Part shown: one piece after another, positions 1-8,675 of the stretch | Layout of the letters: the number at the start of each line of letters is the position of its first letter | Position numbering within the stretch: the stretch's first letter is position 1 | Assembly: GCF_008086615.1 (NCBI RefSeq) | Contig: NZ_RXYB01000004.1 | Span: forward strand, 124,001-188,000 | Length of the DNA stretch: 64,000 bases | Direction of reading: 5' to 3' | Origin: Acetobacterium tundrae | GTDB taxonomy: Bacteria; Bacillota; Clostridia; Eubacteriales; Eubacteriaceae | The notes under the pieces: model-generated | The model's database searches: none | What the model saw: the letters and a program-made list of their open reading frames with translations, nothing else | What the model was told of the DNA's origin: nothing | Translations under genes and position numbers: made by a program

Positions 1-866
1 ATGAGTTATTCTCGCTCCTTAAAATCCAGGACATTTATAATAACAGCGATTACGAACGGATTATTGTGGATTGTGCCCCGACCGGAGAAACATTATCTCT
101 GCTTAAATTTCCAGAGCTATTATGTTGGTATATGGATAAATTTTTCCCAATGGGAAAAGTGGCCATGCGGATATTATCGCCGGTCTCAAAGTCGCTGTTC
201 AAGATTCAATTGCCGGACAAGCATGCCATGAGCGATATCGAAAAGCTCTATGTAAAGCTGATTGAATTGCAGGAGTTGTTGAAAAATAAGGAAATCACCT
301 CGGTCAGACTGGTTACGATTCCTGAGAAAATGGTGGTGGAAGAGACAAAACGGAATTATATGTATATGAAACTGTATAACTATCATGTGGACGGCGTTTT
401 TATCAACCGGATTCTCCCGAAGGAAATAGACAATCCTTTTTTTGATGAGTGGGTTAACATTCAGAAAACCTATATTGAAGAGATCAAGAATTGTTTTGAG
501 ACGGTTCCTCAGTATAATATCCCCTGGTATGACACGGATCTCCTCGGGCTGGATTCCATCAACCGCATCTGCGAAGATGCTTTCAGCGGGAAAGACGACC
601 TGTTTGATATTAGGGATGATATTGAAGGGGAAAGTTATGAAGCGAATGAAAATGGTTATATCATGAAATTGTATCTGCCGAATATTTCAAAAAATGAGGT
701 GTCGGTCAATATCAGTGGGTCGGACGTGATTATAAAAATCGGCAACTACAAACGGAATATCCCCATGCCAAACACGCTCCGGGGAATGGAAGTTGTTAAT
801 GCTAGGTATGATGCGGATACTCTCGTCATACAGTTTGAAAACCAATTGGAGGTCAGAAATGCGTAG
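1..866 (+). CDS. ArsA-family ATPase with HSP20-like C-terminus (5' end outside window)
   Basis: The reading frame is open from base 3, so the N-terminal P-loop lies upstream of the window; about 287 residues are visible. The ArsA/Get3 nucleotide-binding motif appears as IVDCAPTGETLSLLKFP (canonical DTAPTGHTLR, with Glu replacing His). The last ~75 residues read as a beta-rich HSP20-like tail (GYIMKLYLPNISKNEVSV). The protein aligns along its whole visible length with the ATPase at 1098-2258, so the two are tandem paralogues. The stop overlaps the next small gene by 8 bases, indicating translational coupling. Soluble ATPase; the client is unknown. No arsenite membrane pump is visible beside it, so arsenic export should not be assumed. 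Confidence 0.85.
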   Translation, partial: ELFSLLKIQDIYNNSDYERIIVDCAPTGETLSLLKFPELLCWYMDKFFPMGKVAMRILSPVSKSLFKIQLPDKHAMSDIEKLYVKLIELQELLKNKEITSVRLVTIPEKMVVEETKRNYMYMKLYNYHVDGVFINRILPKEIDNPFFDEWVNIQKTYIEEIKNCFETVPQYNIPWYDTDLLGLDSINRICEDAFSGKDDLFDIRDDIEGESYEANENGYIMKLYLPNISKNEVSVNISGSDVIIKIGNYKRNIPMPNTLRGMEVVNARYDADTLVIQFENQLEVRNA

Positions 867-1080
867 TGAATTTATCGAGAAAATGATCCAGGCGAAAAAG
901 ATTGAGAAAGAAGCATTTTCATCACTGCTACCAAAATCCATGGTTGGACATATGGATGTCATCGAAAAAGAAATGAAAATGATGATCAGGGAACTGGCAA
1001 TGGAATGTGTTATTGACGCAGCCCATCCAGGAAGTGAGCCGAAAGAAGAAAAAAAAGTTAAGAAAGTTACAATCAGTTGA
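859..1080 (+). CDS. Small charged protein between two ArsA-like ATPases
   Basis: A 73-residue protein. The ATG at 859 is preceded by TTGGAGG; start codons further upstream lie inside the ATPase gene and lack such a site. It begins MRSEFIEKMIQAKKIEKEAF and ends in a lysine/glutamate-rich tail (EPKEEKKVKK). It is mostly helical in character, with no Cys motif, signal peptide or membrane segment. It overlaps the first ATPase gene and lies 17 bases before the second, so the three form one transcription unit. Position suggests a partner or adaptor of the ATPase pair; that role is inference. The family is not recognised. Confidence 0.7.
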   Translation: MRSEFIEKMIQAKKIEKEAFSSLLPKSMVGHMDVIEKEMKMMIRELAMECVIDAAHPGSEPKEEKKVKKVTIS

Positions 1081-1097
1081 AAGATAAGAGGATAAAA

Positions 1098-2258
1098 ATG
1101 AGAATCATTTTATATACAGGAAAAGGCGGCGTCGGCAAAACCAGTATCGCGGCTGCCACTGCAGTTAAGGCGGCTAAGGACGGTAAAAAAGTATTGATTA
1201 TGAGCACTGATCAGGCTCATAGTCTGACTGATTCTTTCGGAGTACAACTGGGAAACGAACCGGCTGTCATCACTGATAATCTCTGGGGACTTGAAATTGA
1301 CGCGATCGTCGAAGGGGAACTGGCCTGGGGAAACATGAAAAACTATATGAAGGAATTACTGACGTCAAAAGTGGCAGGTGGCATTGAAACCGAGGAACTG
1401 CTTGTGTTCCCAGGGCTGGAGGAATTATTTTCGCTATTTAAAATCATCGATATTTATGAAGAAAACCAATACGATCTTTTAATCGTGGATTGTGCGCCAA
1501 CCGGAGAAACCATGGCGTTGCTGAAGTTCCCGGAAATGTTTGGCAATATGATTACGACTATGCTTCCGATGAAGAGAAAAGCTACAAAAGTGGCGGGCCC
1601 GATGGTTGAAAAGGTAATGAAAATACCGATGCCGAAAGACAATGTCTTCGATGATATTGAAAGGTTGAATCAGAAGCTTTATCAGCTCCAGACCATTATG
1701 ACTGATCCGGAAATTTTGAGCATCCGCATTGTTACCACCCCGGAACGGATTGTCATCAAGGAAGCAAAAAGAAATTTCACATATCTTCATCTGTATAACT
1801 ATAATATTGATGCGGTGATTGTCAATAAGGTTTATCCCAGACAGGCATTGGATGGGTATTTCAGCAAGTGGATCAACCTTCAGGAAGAAGGGCTTAATGA
1901 AATCAGAGAGAGCTTTTGCAATGTGCCGATTTTTACTTTGATGCTTTTGAATAAGGAACTGAAATCGGAAGAAGTGCTTCTGGAAGCAGCGGAAACAATT
2001 TTTGGTGATACAGATCCCACAGATGTCTTGTTTGCCGATAAGATATTTGAAGTGAAAAAGGAAAGCGACGGGTATTACTATATTTTAAACCTCCCGTTTA
2101 CAGATAAAAATGAAATGAATATGGGGCAGAAGGGAAATGAACTGATGATTCAGATTAAGAATCAGAAAAGATGCTTCACCTTGCCGGATATATTTAAGAA
2201 TAAAAGCGTGGAAAGTGCCGAGTATAAAGAAGATCGACTCTATGTGAAATTTGTGTAG
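1098..2258 (+). CDS. ArsA-family ATPase with HSP20-like C-terminus
   Basis: A 386-residue single-domain ArsA/Get3-type ATPase. Walker A is GKGGVGKTS at residues 8-16, followed by the A-loop STDQAHSLTDSFG and IVDCAPTGETMALLKFP near residue 135. The final ~75 residues form an HSP20-like beta domain (YYYILNLPFTDKNEMN). The ATG at 1098 follows AAGAGG at a spacing of 6; a TTG at 1077 also opens the frame but overlaps the previous stop and has no Shine-Dalgarno. The Get3 zinc CxxC and the second ArsA ATPase half are absent, so this is the dimeric half-size type. Known relatives use ATP to handle hydrophobic clients or metalloids; the substrate here is unknown. A hairpin terminator follows. Confidence 0.9.
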   Translation: MRIILYTGKGGVGKTSIAAATAVKAAKDGKKVLIMSTDQAHSLTDSFGVQLGNEPAVITDNLWGLEIDAIVEGELAWGNMKNYMKELLTSKVAGGIETEELLVFPGLEELFSLFKIIDIYEENQYDLLIVDCAPTGETMALLKFPEMFGNMITTMLPMKRKATKVAGPMVEKVMKIPMPKDNVFDDIERLNQKLYQLQTIMTDPEILSIRIVTTPERIVIKEAKRNFTYLHLYNYNIDAVIVNKVYPRQALDGYFSKWINLQEEGLNEIRESFCNVPIFTLMLLNKELKSEEVLLEAAETIFGDTDPTDVLFADKIFEVKKESDGYYYILNLPFTDKNEMNMGQKGNELMIQIKNQKRCFTLPDIFKNKSVESAEYKEDRLYVKFV

Positions 2259-2279
2259 ATAAGGCTAAAGAAAATAGTA

Positions 2280-2317
2280 AAAAGCATGCGCCTCACAATC
2301 GAGGAGGACATGCTTTT
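2280..2317. terminator. Bidirectional intrinsic terminator
   Basis: AAAAGCATG (2280-2288) pairs with CATGCTTTT (2309-2317), with inner pairing of CGCCTC and GAGGAG. It lies between the convergent ATPase gene and the lipoprotein gene and carries an A-tract on one side and a T-tract on the other, so it can serve both. Confidence 0.75.
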
Positions 2318-2339
2318 AGTGGCTAAAAATTATATTTCA

Positions 2340-3827
2340 TTATTGTGGTCTCGTACCGCCATTTTGACCGCCACCACCACCTTGACCGCCACCCATTCCA
2401 GTTGCCTGACCGTTGCTGGTAGTGACCGAGGTAAGTGTGATATCAGTAGTTTGACTGCCACAAGTTAAGGTATAGGTTGTTCCTTTTTGAAGTGCTGGAG
2501 CACTGATTACTACCGACTGATAAGTTTTAACGGGCGTATATGAAACGATTATATTCCCAGATGCATCCGTTAAGGTTACTTCGGTTCCCGCAGTACATGC
2601 TGTTGTGAAGTTATTAAGTAAGGAATACTGAGTTGAAGTATCGGAAAATCCTTGTGCCATTCGCGAACTTCCTGCGGCAATGATTGTTCCACCAGTGATT
2701 TCAGCTGTGCCATTATAATCAAGAGCACCATTGTCATTAGCTGTCGGTCCGCTGACATCAATAGTCCCCCCTGAGATATAGAGATTACCGTTGCTGTCAA
2801 TCCCATCGCCGGTCGCATTGATGTTAATTGTTCCGCCCGAGATGGTGAGATAGCAGTTTGCATCAGCTTCCATTGCGCCACCGCCCGGACCATTTGAATT
2901 AGTTGTTGTTGTTGTGATTCCATCGGCGGCGTTAAAACCATCATCCTGTGAAGTAATATCAATTGTTCCGCCTTCGACAATGATTGCGGTGCCTTCGATT
3001 CCTTCAACACTGTTTGTTATTTTAATCGTTCCGCCGCAGATGTAAACATATCCTTTAGTATTATCCTCGTCATTTTTTGAGGTAATTCCTTTTCCGGTTG
3101 ATGAGTTGATATTAAGCACACCGTCTTTGATTTTTATACAATTTTTACTGCTGAGGGCATCTTTTACAGCGATAATATTATAGGTTCCACCAGTAATAAT
3201 CAAATCATCTTTTGAGACAATGGCATGTTTATAATTAGCCGTAATATTTAAAGTACCTTCCCCATTGATGGTTAAATCAGCTTTACTGAAGATAACGCTG
3301 TCGACGGTATTTTCATCCGTCTGAACATAGGCGGAACCGTCGGTTAAGGTATTCACAGTATCTTTACCAAGTGTGACAAATACCTTGTTGGCACTTTTAA
3401 TATAGATTGGAGCATTATCGGCACAATTGATGGTCACACCGTTTAGGACAATCTGAACCTTGTCTGTATCCGCCGCTGCCACCACAATCTGTCCGTCCGA
3501 CAGGCTCCCAGTAACGACATAAATACCTTCTTTGCTGATGGTCAGTACCCCGCCGCTTGCCGTGGCGCCATCGCCTGAAACCTGAATAGTTGTTCCAGCC
3601 ATCGTCACATGTACGGCTGTGCTATCGTCATAGGTTGTTTTTAAATCTCGGTCCGAAAATTCCGGGTCGACGGCAATTGTAGAAGTGGATGGAACAACGG
3701 CCGTTAAACCGGCTGTTGCTACTGCCACAGCAGCAGTAGCTGTCGTGGCAGTATTAGCGGATGATTGACATCCGGTTAATAATAACATGATTATAAAAAA
3801 TGGTATCAGAATCTTTAATCTTTTCAT
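2340..3827 (-). CDS. Secreted lipoprotein, Cthe_2159-type beta-helix carbohydrate-binding family
   Basis: A 495-residue lipoprotein. The N-terminal signal ends in the lipobox LLLTGCQSS, so it is anchored to the outer face of the membrane. Residues ~60-400 contain a long run of short beta repeats (ISGGTINI, ITGGTYNI, ISGGTIDV), the right-handed beta-helix pattern of the carbohydrate-binding domain-containing family typified by Cthe_2159. The C-terminus is a low-complexity GGGQGGGGGQNGG tail. Family knowledge suggests binding of acidic polysaccharides such as polygalacturonate, with calcium; the ligand here is not known. It is transcribed alone, convergent to the ATPase operon and divergent from the AraC gene. 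Confidence 0.85.
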   Translation of the reverse strand: MKRLKILIPFFIIMLLLTGCQSSANTATTATAAVAVATAGLTAVVPSTSTIAVDPEFSDRDLKTTYDDSTAVHVTMAGTTIQVSGDGATASGGVLTISKEGIYVVTGSLSDGQIVVAAADTDKVQIVLNGVTINCADNAPIYIKSANKVFVTLGKDTVNTLTDGSAYVQTDENTVDSVIFSKADLTINGEGTLNITANYKHAIVSKDDLIITGGTYNIIAVKDALSSKNCIKIKDGVLNINSSTGKGITSKNDEDNTKGYVYICGGTIKITNSVEGIEGTAIIVEGGTIDITSQDDGFNAADGITTTTTNSNGPGGGAMEADANCYLTISGGTININATGDGIDSNGNLYISGGTIDVSGPTANDNGALDYNGTAEITGGTIIAAGSSRMAQGFSDTSTQYSLLNNFTTACTAGTEVTLTDASGNIIVSYTPVKTYQSVVISAPALQKGTTYTLTCGSQTTDITLTSVTTSNGQATGMGGGQGGGGGQNGGTRPQ

Positions 3828-4018
3828 AGTAAGTCTGTTTTCTCTCTTTCATTTATAGTTTAGCATCATTGCTGTTATTAAATATACAATAGTTGCGTGA
3901 TCGAAATGTGAACAAACACTGTTTTTTATGAAAAATCGAAATGGTGTCATATCATTCAAGAAATATTTTTGTTATGGTGATAAAATAATATAGAAAATGA
4001 GAGAAAGAGAGAAAAGTC

Positions 4019-4885
4019 ATGGCACAAGTGCAAGAACAGCGGCATGTTTATTATGACCGCGATTTAGAGATAGAAGCTTATAATTTGAGTGGAATCATTC
4101 AAAAATTCCCCAATCACTTTCATGAGTATTATGTCATCGGATTTGTCGAGGGGGGCAGTCGGCACTTGTGGTGCAAAAACCGCGAATATGATGTCGCCAC
4201 CGGAGATTTGCTTCTGTTCAATCCCCGGGACAATCATTTCTGTGCGCCCATCAATGGAGAAATATTAGATTATCGGGCGATCAATATCAAGCCGGAAATT
4301 ATGTCAAAAGTGGTCAAAGAAATCACCGGTAAAGACTATACACCTTATTTCACCCAGAATGTAGTTTGTCAAAGCGACATTACACTATTTGTTCGGGATT
4401 TTTACAATGCGATTATCCGTCGTGCCCCAAAGCTGGAAAAGGAAGAGGTCTTGTTTTTCCTGCTGGAGCAAGTTCTGCAGGAATATGCAGCGCCTTTTGA
4501 AGGAATTGATATATCGGAACCAAATCAGCAAATCAAAATGCTTTGTACCTACATGGAAAATCATTTTGCGGAAAATATCACCCTGGACGATTTATTGGAA
4601 ATGACCAATTTTGGCAAGTCCTACCTGCTGAGGTCCTTCACAAAGCAAGTAGGCGTTTCGCCGTACCGATATCTTCAGACGGTACGGCTGGACAGAGTAA
4701 AAAATCTTTTGGAACAAGGCATAGCACCGATTGATGCGGCGTATATGGCTGGCTTTTCCGACCAAAGTCATTTTACAAATTTTTTCAAGGAATTCATTGG
4801 GTTGACGCCGAAGCAGTATCAAAGAATCTTCACGGATACAGAACAACCGCCGGAGCCGGCAAAGGAGTGGCAGGATGACAAATAA
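4019..4885 (+). CDS. AraC-family regulator with N-terminal cupin
   Basis: A 288-residue regulator. Residues ~20-110 form an AraC_binding cupin (FHEYYVIGFVEGGSRHLW), and residues ~170-275 carry two helix-turn-helix motifs ending in the family signature GFSDQSHFTNFFKEFIGLTPKQYQ. The ATG at 4019 follows a purine-rich GAGAGAAAAG stretch. Its 3' end overlaps the DMT exporter gene at 4875 by 11 bases, so the two are co-transcribed and it most likely controls that exporter. The inducer is unknown. Confidence 0.9.
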   Translation: MAQVQEQRHVYYDRDLEIEAYNLSGIIQKFPNHFHEYYVIGFVEGGSRHLWCKNREYDVATGDLLLFNPRDNHFCAPINGEILDYRAINIKPEIMSKVVKEITGKDYTPYFTQNVVCQSDITLFVRDFYNAIIRRAPKLEKEEVLFFLLEQVLQEYAAPFEGIDISEPNQQIKMLCTYMENHFAENITLDDLLEMTNFGKSYLLRSFTKQVGVSPYRYLQTVRLDRVKNLLEQGIAPIDAAYMAGFSDQSHFTNFFKEFIGLTPKQYQRIFTDTEQPPEPAKEWQDDK

Positions 4886-5771
4886 TAAAAATCCGTCGGG
4901 GCATATTGCTGCTTTTATCACTATACTGATTTGGGGCACAACCTTTATTTCAACGAAGGTACTGCTCCAGACATTTGCTCCGATCGAGATCCTGCTCATC
5001 CGTTTTGTAATCGGGTACTTTGCTTTATGGTGTGTTTGTCCCCGCAGATTGTCTGTATTGCTGAAAAAACAGGAATGGACATTTGCCGCTGCCGGGCTGT
5101 GTGGCGTGACGCTGTATTATCTGTTTGAAAATATCGCATTGACTTATACATTAGCTTCCAATGTCGGCGTCATCATCTCAATCGCGCCATTCTTCACCGC
5201 CATTTTCGGATGTCTGTTTTTACATGATGAAGGGCCGGACGCACGTTTCATGGGCGGTTTCTGCATCGCGATGGCGGGAATCTGCCTGCTTAGTTTCAAT
5301 ACCGAAACGGCCTTGGCACTTAATCCATTAGGCAATATGCTGGCAATCGCGGCGGCGGTTATCTGGGCGGCCTACTCAACTTTAACAAAGAAAATCAGTG
5401 CCTTCGGCTACAACACGATTCAAATGACACGGCGCATCTTTTTCTACGGCTTGATTTTTATGATGCCGGTCGTGTTCCTGATGGATTTCAATGTCACGCT
5501 TTCCCAGCTGGCCGAACCCAAAAACCTGCTGAATCTTCTGTTCTTAGGTTTGGGGGCATCTGCGTTTTGCTTCGTCACATGGAATTTCGCAGTCAAGCTC
5601 CTGGGTTCCGTCAAAACAAGTGTTTACATTTATATGGTGCCGGTAATTACGACGGTCACTTCGGCCTTCGTACTGCACGAACAAATCACAGCAACGGCGG
5701 TATGCGGTATTGTTCTGGTTTTGACCGGCTTGCTTTTATCGGAAAGCAAAAAAATTGCAGCAAGTATATAA
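4875..5771 (+). CDS. EamA/DMT-superfamily transporter
   Basis: A 298-residue membrane protein with about ten hydrophobic segments arranged as two EamA repeats (start of repeat one: AAFITILIWGTTFISTKVLL; repeat two near residue 155: MLAIAAAVIWAAYSTLTKK). This is the layout of drug/metabolite transporters that export amino acids or other small metabolites across the cytoplasmic membrane. It overlaps the upstream AraC gene, which points to regulated export. The substrate cannot be read from the sequence. Confidence 0.9.
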   Translation: MTNNKNPSGHIAAFITILIWGTTFISTKVLLQTFAPIEILLIRFVIGYFALWCVCPRRLSVLLKKQEWTFAAAGLCGVTLYYLFENIALTYTLASNVGVIISIAPFFTAIFGCLFLHDEGPDARFMGGFCIAMAGICLLSFNTETALALNPLGNMLAIAAAVIWAAYSTLTKKISAFGYNTIQMTRRIFFYGLIFMMPVVFLMDFNVTLSQLAEPKNLLNLLFLGLGASAFCFVTWNFAVKLLGSVKTSVYIYMVPVITTVTSAFVLHEQITATAVCGIVLVLTGLLLSESKKIAASI

Positions 5772-5894
5772 TTAAGTTTAAAATCATTAAACATGAAATT
5801 CTGATCAGTTGGAGACAAAGCCCTTCATTTAGTGATATAATTTTATCATCGATTCAAAAACAACAATAGTAAAAGGCGGTATCAAAGACAACCT

Positions 5895-6575
5895 ATGGAT
5901 ATGATTTTAATTATTGAAGATAATAAGGATGTGAACCATATGCTGGCAGAAGCATTAACCGATGCAGGCTATGCGGCAAAATCCATATACACAGGAACAG
6001 ATGGCATCCGAGAAATCAAAAATCATGCCTACGATTTAATTTTGCTGGATTTAATGCTTCCCTATAAAAGCGGTGATGAGATCCTCAAAGAAGTCCGGTT
6101 GTTTTCGGATGTGCCGGTGATCATTATTTCTGCAAAGGAACTGGTTGGCACAAAAATCGACCTTTTGAAAATCGGCGCCGATGATTATATAACTAAACCC
6201 TTTGACTTAGGAGAAGTGGTAGCCCGGGTGGAATCCAATCTAAGACGTTCCCATCGGCAGATCCAGGAAAACAAGGTTTTTCAGCATAAGGATCTAGCCC
6301 TGGACGACAGCACCAAACGGGTGAGTGTGGGGGAGAGGGAAGTCGAATTAACTACCAAAGAATATTTAATACTGGAACTTCTCTTAGAACACCCCCGTAA
6401 GGTTTTTACCAAGTCGAATCTCTATGAAACTGTATGGGAGGAAGATTATTTTGGGGATGATAATGCGGTGAAAACCCATGTGAGCAATCTGCGCAGCAAA
6501 CTGAAAAAGGCCAATCCTCATGAAGACTATATCGAAACCGTCTGGGGATTTGGCTATCGGCTGTACAAAGCTTAA
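5895..6575 (+). CDS. OmpR/PhoB-family response regulator
   Basis: A 226-residue two-component regulator. The receiver domain (residues 1-115) has the acidic pocket IIEDN, phospho-acceptor Asp in LILLDLMLPYKSG (about residue 52) and the conserved Lys in DDYITKPFD. A winged-helix DNA-binding domain (residues ~130-226) ends ETVWGFGYRLYK. Two ABC gene pairs and a histidine kinase follow. The cognate kinase is probably the gene at 8676. The likely targets are the two repeat-bearing promoters at 6681 and 9756, because they precede both ABC pairs; this is inference. The Shine-Dalgarno is weak and distant (AAGGCGG), so the second Met, two codons in, is an alternative start. Confidence 0.9.
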   Translation: MDMILIIEDNKDVNHMLAEALTDAGYAAKSIYTGTDGIREIKNHAYDLILLDLMLPYKSGDEILKEVRLFSDVPVIIISAKELVGTKIDLLKIGADDYITKPFDLGEVVARVESNLRRSHRQIQENKVFQHKDLALDDSTKRVSVGEREVELTTKEYLILELLLEHPRKVFTKSNLYETVWEEDYFGDDNAVKTHVSNLRSKLKKANPHEDYIETVWGFGYRLYKA

Positions 6576-6680
6576 ATGATCTGTCCCACGATACTGAAAA
6601 ACAGCCTTTGTGAGGTGTCATTGTACAAAAAAACGGATTTCGAATTTGAATTATCTCTTTCCTGACATATTTTTGTCCTT

Positions 6681-6713
6681 CTTAACCTTTTCTAAACCTA
6701 TTGATTCTAAACT
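6681..6713 (+). promoter_or_regulatory. Promoter with 11-bp-spaced direct repeat, copy 1
   Basis: TTAACC (6682) and TAAACC (6693) are repeated exactly 11 bases apart, one helical turn, as expected for an OmpR-type response regulator site. TCTAAA (6706-6711) lies 18 bases beyond the first repeat and could be the -10. The same arrangement recurs at 9756-9788. It precedes the ABC gene at 6809. Confidence 0.6.
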
Positions 6714-6808
6714 AAGGTCAAAGGTAATTGCGAACTATATATAAACCGACATCAAGGGATAGACATTTCGCAATTACCACAAAAGTCAGGAAAGGATTGG
6801 TAAATGAA

Positions 6809-7732
6809 ATGAATGATTGTGTGCTGAAAATTAACAATCTCACAAAAACCTATAAAAGCACGGATGTACTGCATAATGTGTCGATCACCCTGGAGGCCGG
6901 GAAAATTTATGGACTCATCGGACAAAATGGCGCTGGAAAAACGACGCTCATGCGGTTGATCGCGGGACTGAGTTTCCCCAAAAGTGGGAGCATTGAGCTT
7001 TTCGGTCATACCGGTGAAAAAGCATTGCAAACCGAACGAAAACGGTTGGGATCCATGATTGAATATCCCGGTTTAACCCCTAACATGTCTGCCGGCGATA
7101 ATCTTAAACTTCACAGAATTATGAGAGGCATTCCTAATAAAGAAGTTGAGGCTGAACTCCTGACCCTGGTAGGACTTGGGGGAACCGGAAAAAAGAAAGC
7201 TAAAAACTTTTCTCTGGGCATGAAACAGCGTTTAGGCATCGCCATCGCCCTGCTTGGCAACCCGGAACTTCTAATTCTGGATGAACCCATTAATGGCCTT
7301 GATCCCATTGGGGTCGTCGAAATTCGTAATCTGCTAATAAAGTTATGTGAAGAACGCCAAATGACCATTTTAATTTCCAGTCATAATTTACCGGAGCTCT
7401 ATCAAACCGCAACCGATTATATCATCATCCATAAAGGAGAGATCAAACAGACATTGACCCTTGAACGGCTTGAAGAAAACTGCCGACACCATATTCTCAT
7501 TAGCTGTGATCAGCCGGAAAAGCTCACCAGCATTTTGGAAATGGCTTTGAATACCACCAATTATAAGGTGATGCCTGATCAGTCGGTAAAACTTTATGAT
7601 TATCTGGATGATAAAGCCCTGGTGGCACGATTGATTTTTGAAAACGGGATTATTGTGACGAATTTTTCAATTGAAGGGGATACTCTGGAAAATTACTTTA
7701 TTTCTGTGGTAGGGGGTGAAAGTCATGCTTAA
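6809..7732 (+). CDS. ABC transporter ATP-binding protein (bacitracin/lantibiotic type)
   Basis: A 307-residue ATPase. Walker A GQNGAGKTT, signature SLGMKQRLGIA, Walker B ELLILDEPINGLDP and the H-loop ISSHN are intact. The ~90 residues after the ATPase core match the C-terminal extension of BcrA-like exporters. The chosen start is the ATG at 6809 (MNDCVLKINNLTKTY); a TTG at 6728 lengthens the frame but adds a non-family N-terminus. It overlaps the permease gene at 7725 by 8 bases. Relatives export or confer resistance to peptide antibiotics. The upstream box suggests control by the response regulator at 5895. Confidence 0.88.
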   Translation: MNDCVLKINNLTKTYKSTDVLHNVSITLEAGKIYGLIGQNGAGKTTLMRLIAGLSFPKSGSIELFGHTGEKALQTERKRLGSMIEYPGLTPNMSAGDNLKLHRIMRGIPNKEVEAELLTLVGLGGTGKKKAKNFSLGMKQRLGIAIALLGNPELLILDEPINGLDPIGVVEIRNLLIKLCEERQMTILISSHNLPELYQTATDYIIIHKGEIKQTLTLERLEENCRHHILISCDQPEKLTSILEMALNTTNYKVMPDQSVKLYDYLDDKALVARLIFENGIIVTNFSIEGDTLENYFISVVGGESHA

Positions 7733-8522
7733 TTTAATCCAGGCTGATTTATTTAAACTGCGCAAATCAATGGCCATTAAAATATTGTTTTCTATTACCA
7801 CCATCAGTGCCCTGGCCATGACCGTTCTTGCATATCTACTGGAACAGGGACAGATAGATGCCGGAATGACTGGCATTGGTTTTATGTTCTCGGATGTTAA
7901 TATGGTCAGCATTCTCGGTGCTGTGTTAGCAGGGGTTTTCATCTGCGGTGATTTTGATAATAAAACAATCCATGATGCTATTTCATCCGGCAGCAGCCGA
8001 GGAACCGTTATTGTGAGTAAAGTCATTGTATTTTTTTGTGGGATCGGGTTTATTTTACTTCCCTATGCCGTTGTTACCGGGATTGCTTTATGGACAGGTT
8101 TTGGATTTAATATGGGGGCTGTCTCCGTGGGATTTCTGAATAACCTGACCCAGGCTAGCACAGCTGCTTTTCAGGCATCTAATCTTTTGAAATTCCTGTT
8201 GATCGCTTTAGTATTGATCATTGTTTATGCATCCCAACTAAGCGTTTGTGTGCCACTTGCTTTTATTCTCAAGAAACCGGTTCTGGTGGTACCTATTTAT
8301 TATGTAATTTCACTTCTTGGTGGCCAGTTGTCATTATTGGCAGCCAGTTCGCCAGGGTTTAATCGTGTTTTTTCATTAACACCCTTTGGAGGCCATTATT
8401 CGTTTTTGGACTTGAATGCACAAACAGCAGACATTTTCAAAGCTATTTTAGTCAGTTTGATCTTCATTATAATCATGCTTGCCATTACCTATGTCGCCTT
8501 TAGAAAAGCAGAAATCAAGTAG
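7725..8522 (+). CDS. ABC-2-type permease
   Basis: A 265-residue membrane protein with six hydrophobic segments, the size and topology of BcrB/LanFEG-type permeases. The ATG at 7725 has GGGGGTG six bases upstream; a GTG at 7716 is less well placed. It overlaps the ATPase gene at 6809 by 8 bases and surely forms a transporter with it. Several TM segments are rich in Val/Ile (LKFLLIALVLIIVYASQLSV). The kinase gene follows after ~150 bases. Confidence 0.82.
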   Translation: MLNLIQADLFKLRKSMAIKILFSITTISALAMTVLAYLLEQGQIDAGMTGIGFMFSDVNMVSILGAVLAGVFICGDFDNKTIHDAISSGSSRGTVIVSKVIVFFCGIGFILLPYAVVTGIALWTGFGFNMGAVSVGFLNNLTQASTAAFQASNLLKFLLIALVLIIVYASQLSVCVPLAFILKKPVLVVPIYYVISLLGGQLSLLAASSPGFNRVFSLTPFGGHYSFLDLNAQTADIFKAILVSLIFIIIMLAITYVAFRKAEIK

Positions 8523-8675
8523 AAACGAACCCTGATTTAACGGCCAATGCATGATGGTGCTGCATGATGGAATTTCCCATAAGCCAGAGATGTTGGCCTT
8601 GAAACACAACTTAGGAGTATCATATTTCTGAACTGAAATTTTAAAATATTTCAAACATTATTAACAGAAAGGTTG

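Noticed and set aside
1-231. A 76-codon ATG frame at the left edge
   Set aside because: It is out of frame with the ArsA-like protein, whose conserved IVDCAPTGET motif lies in another frame over the same bases.
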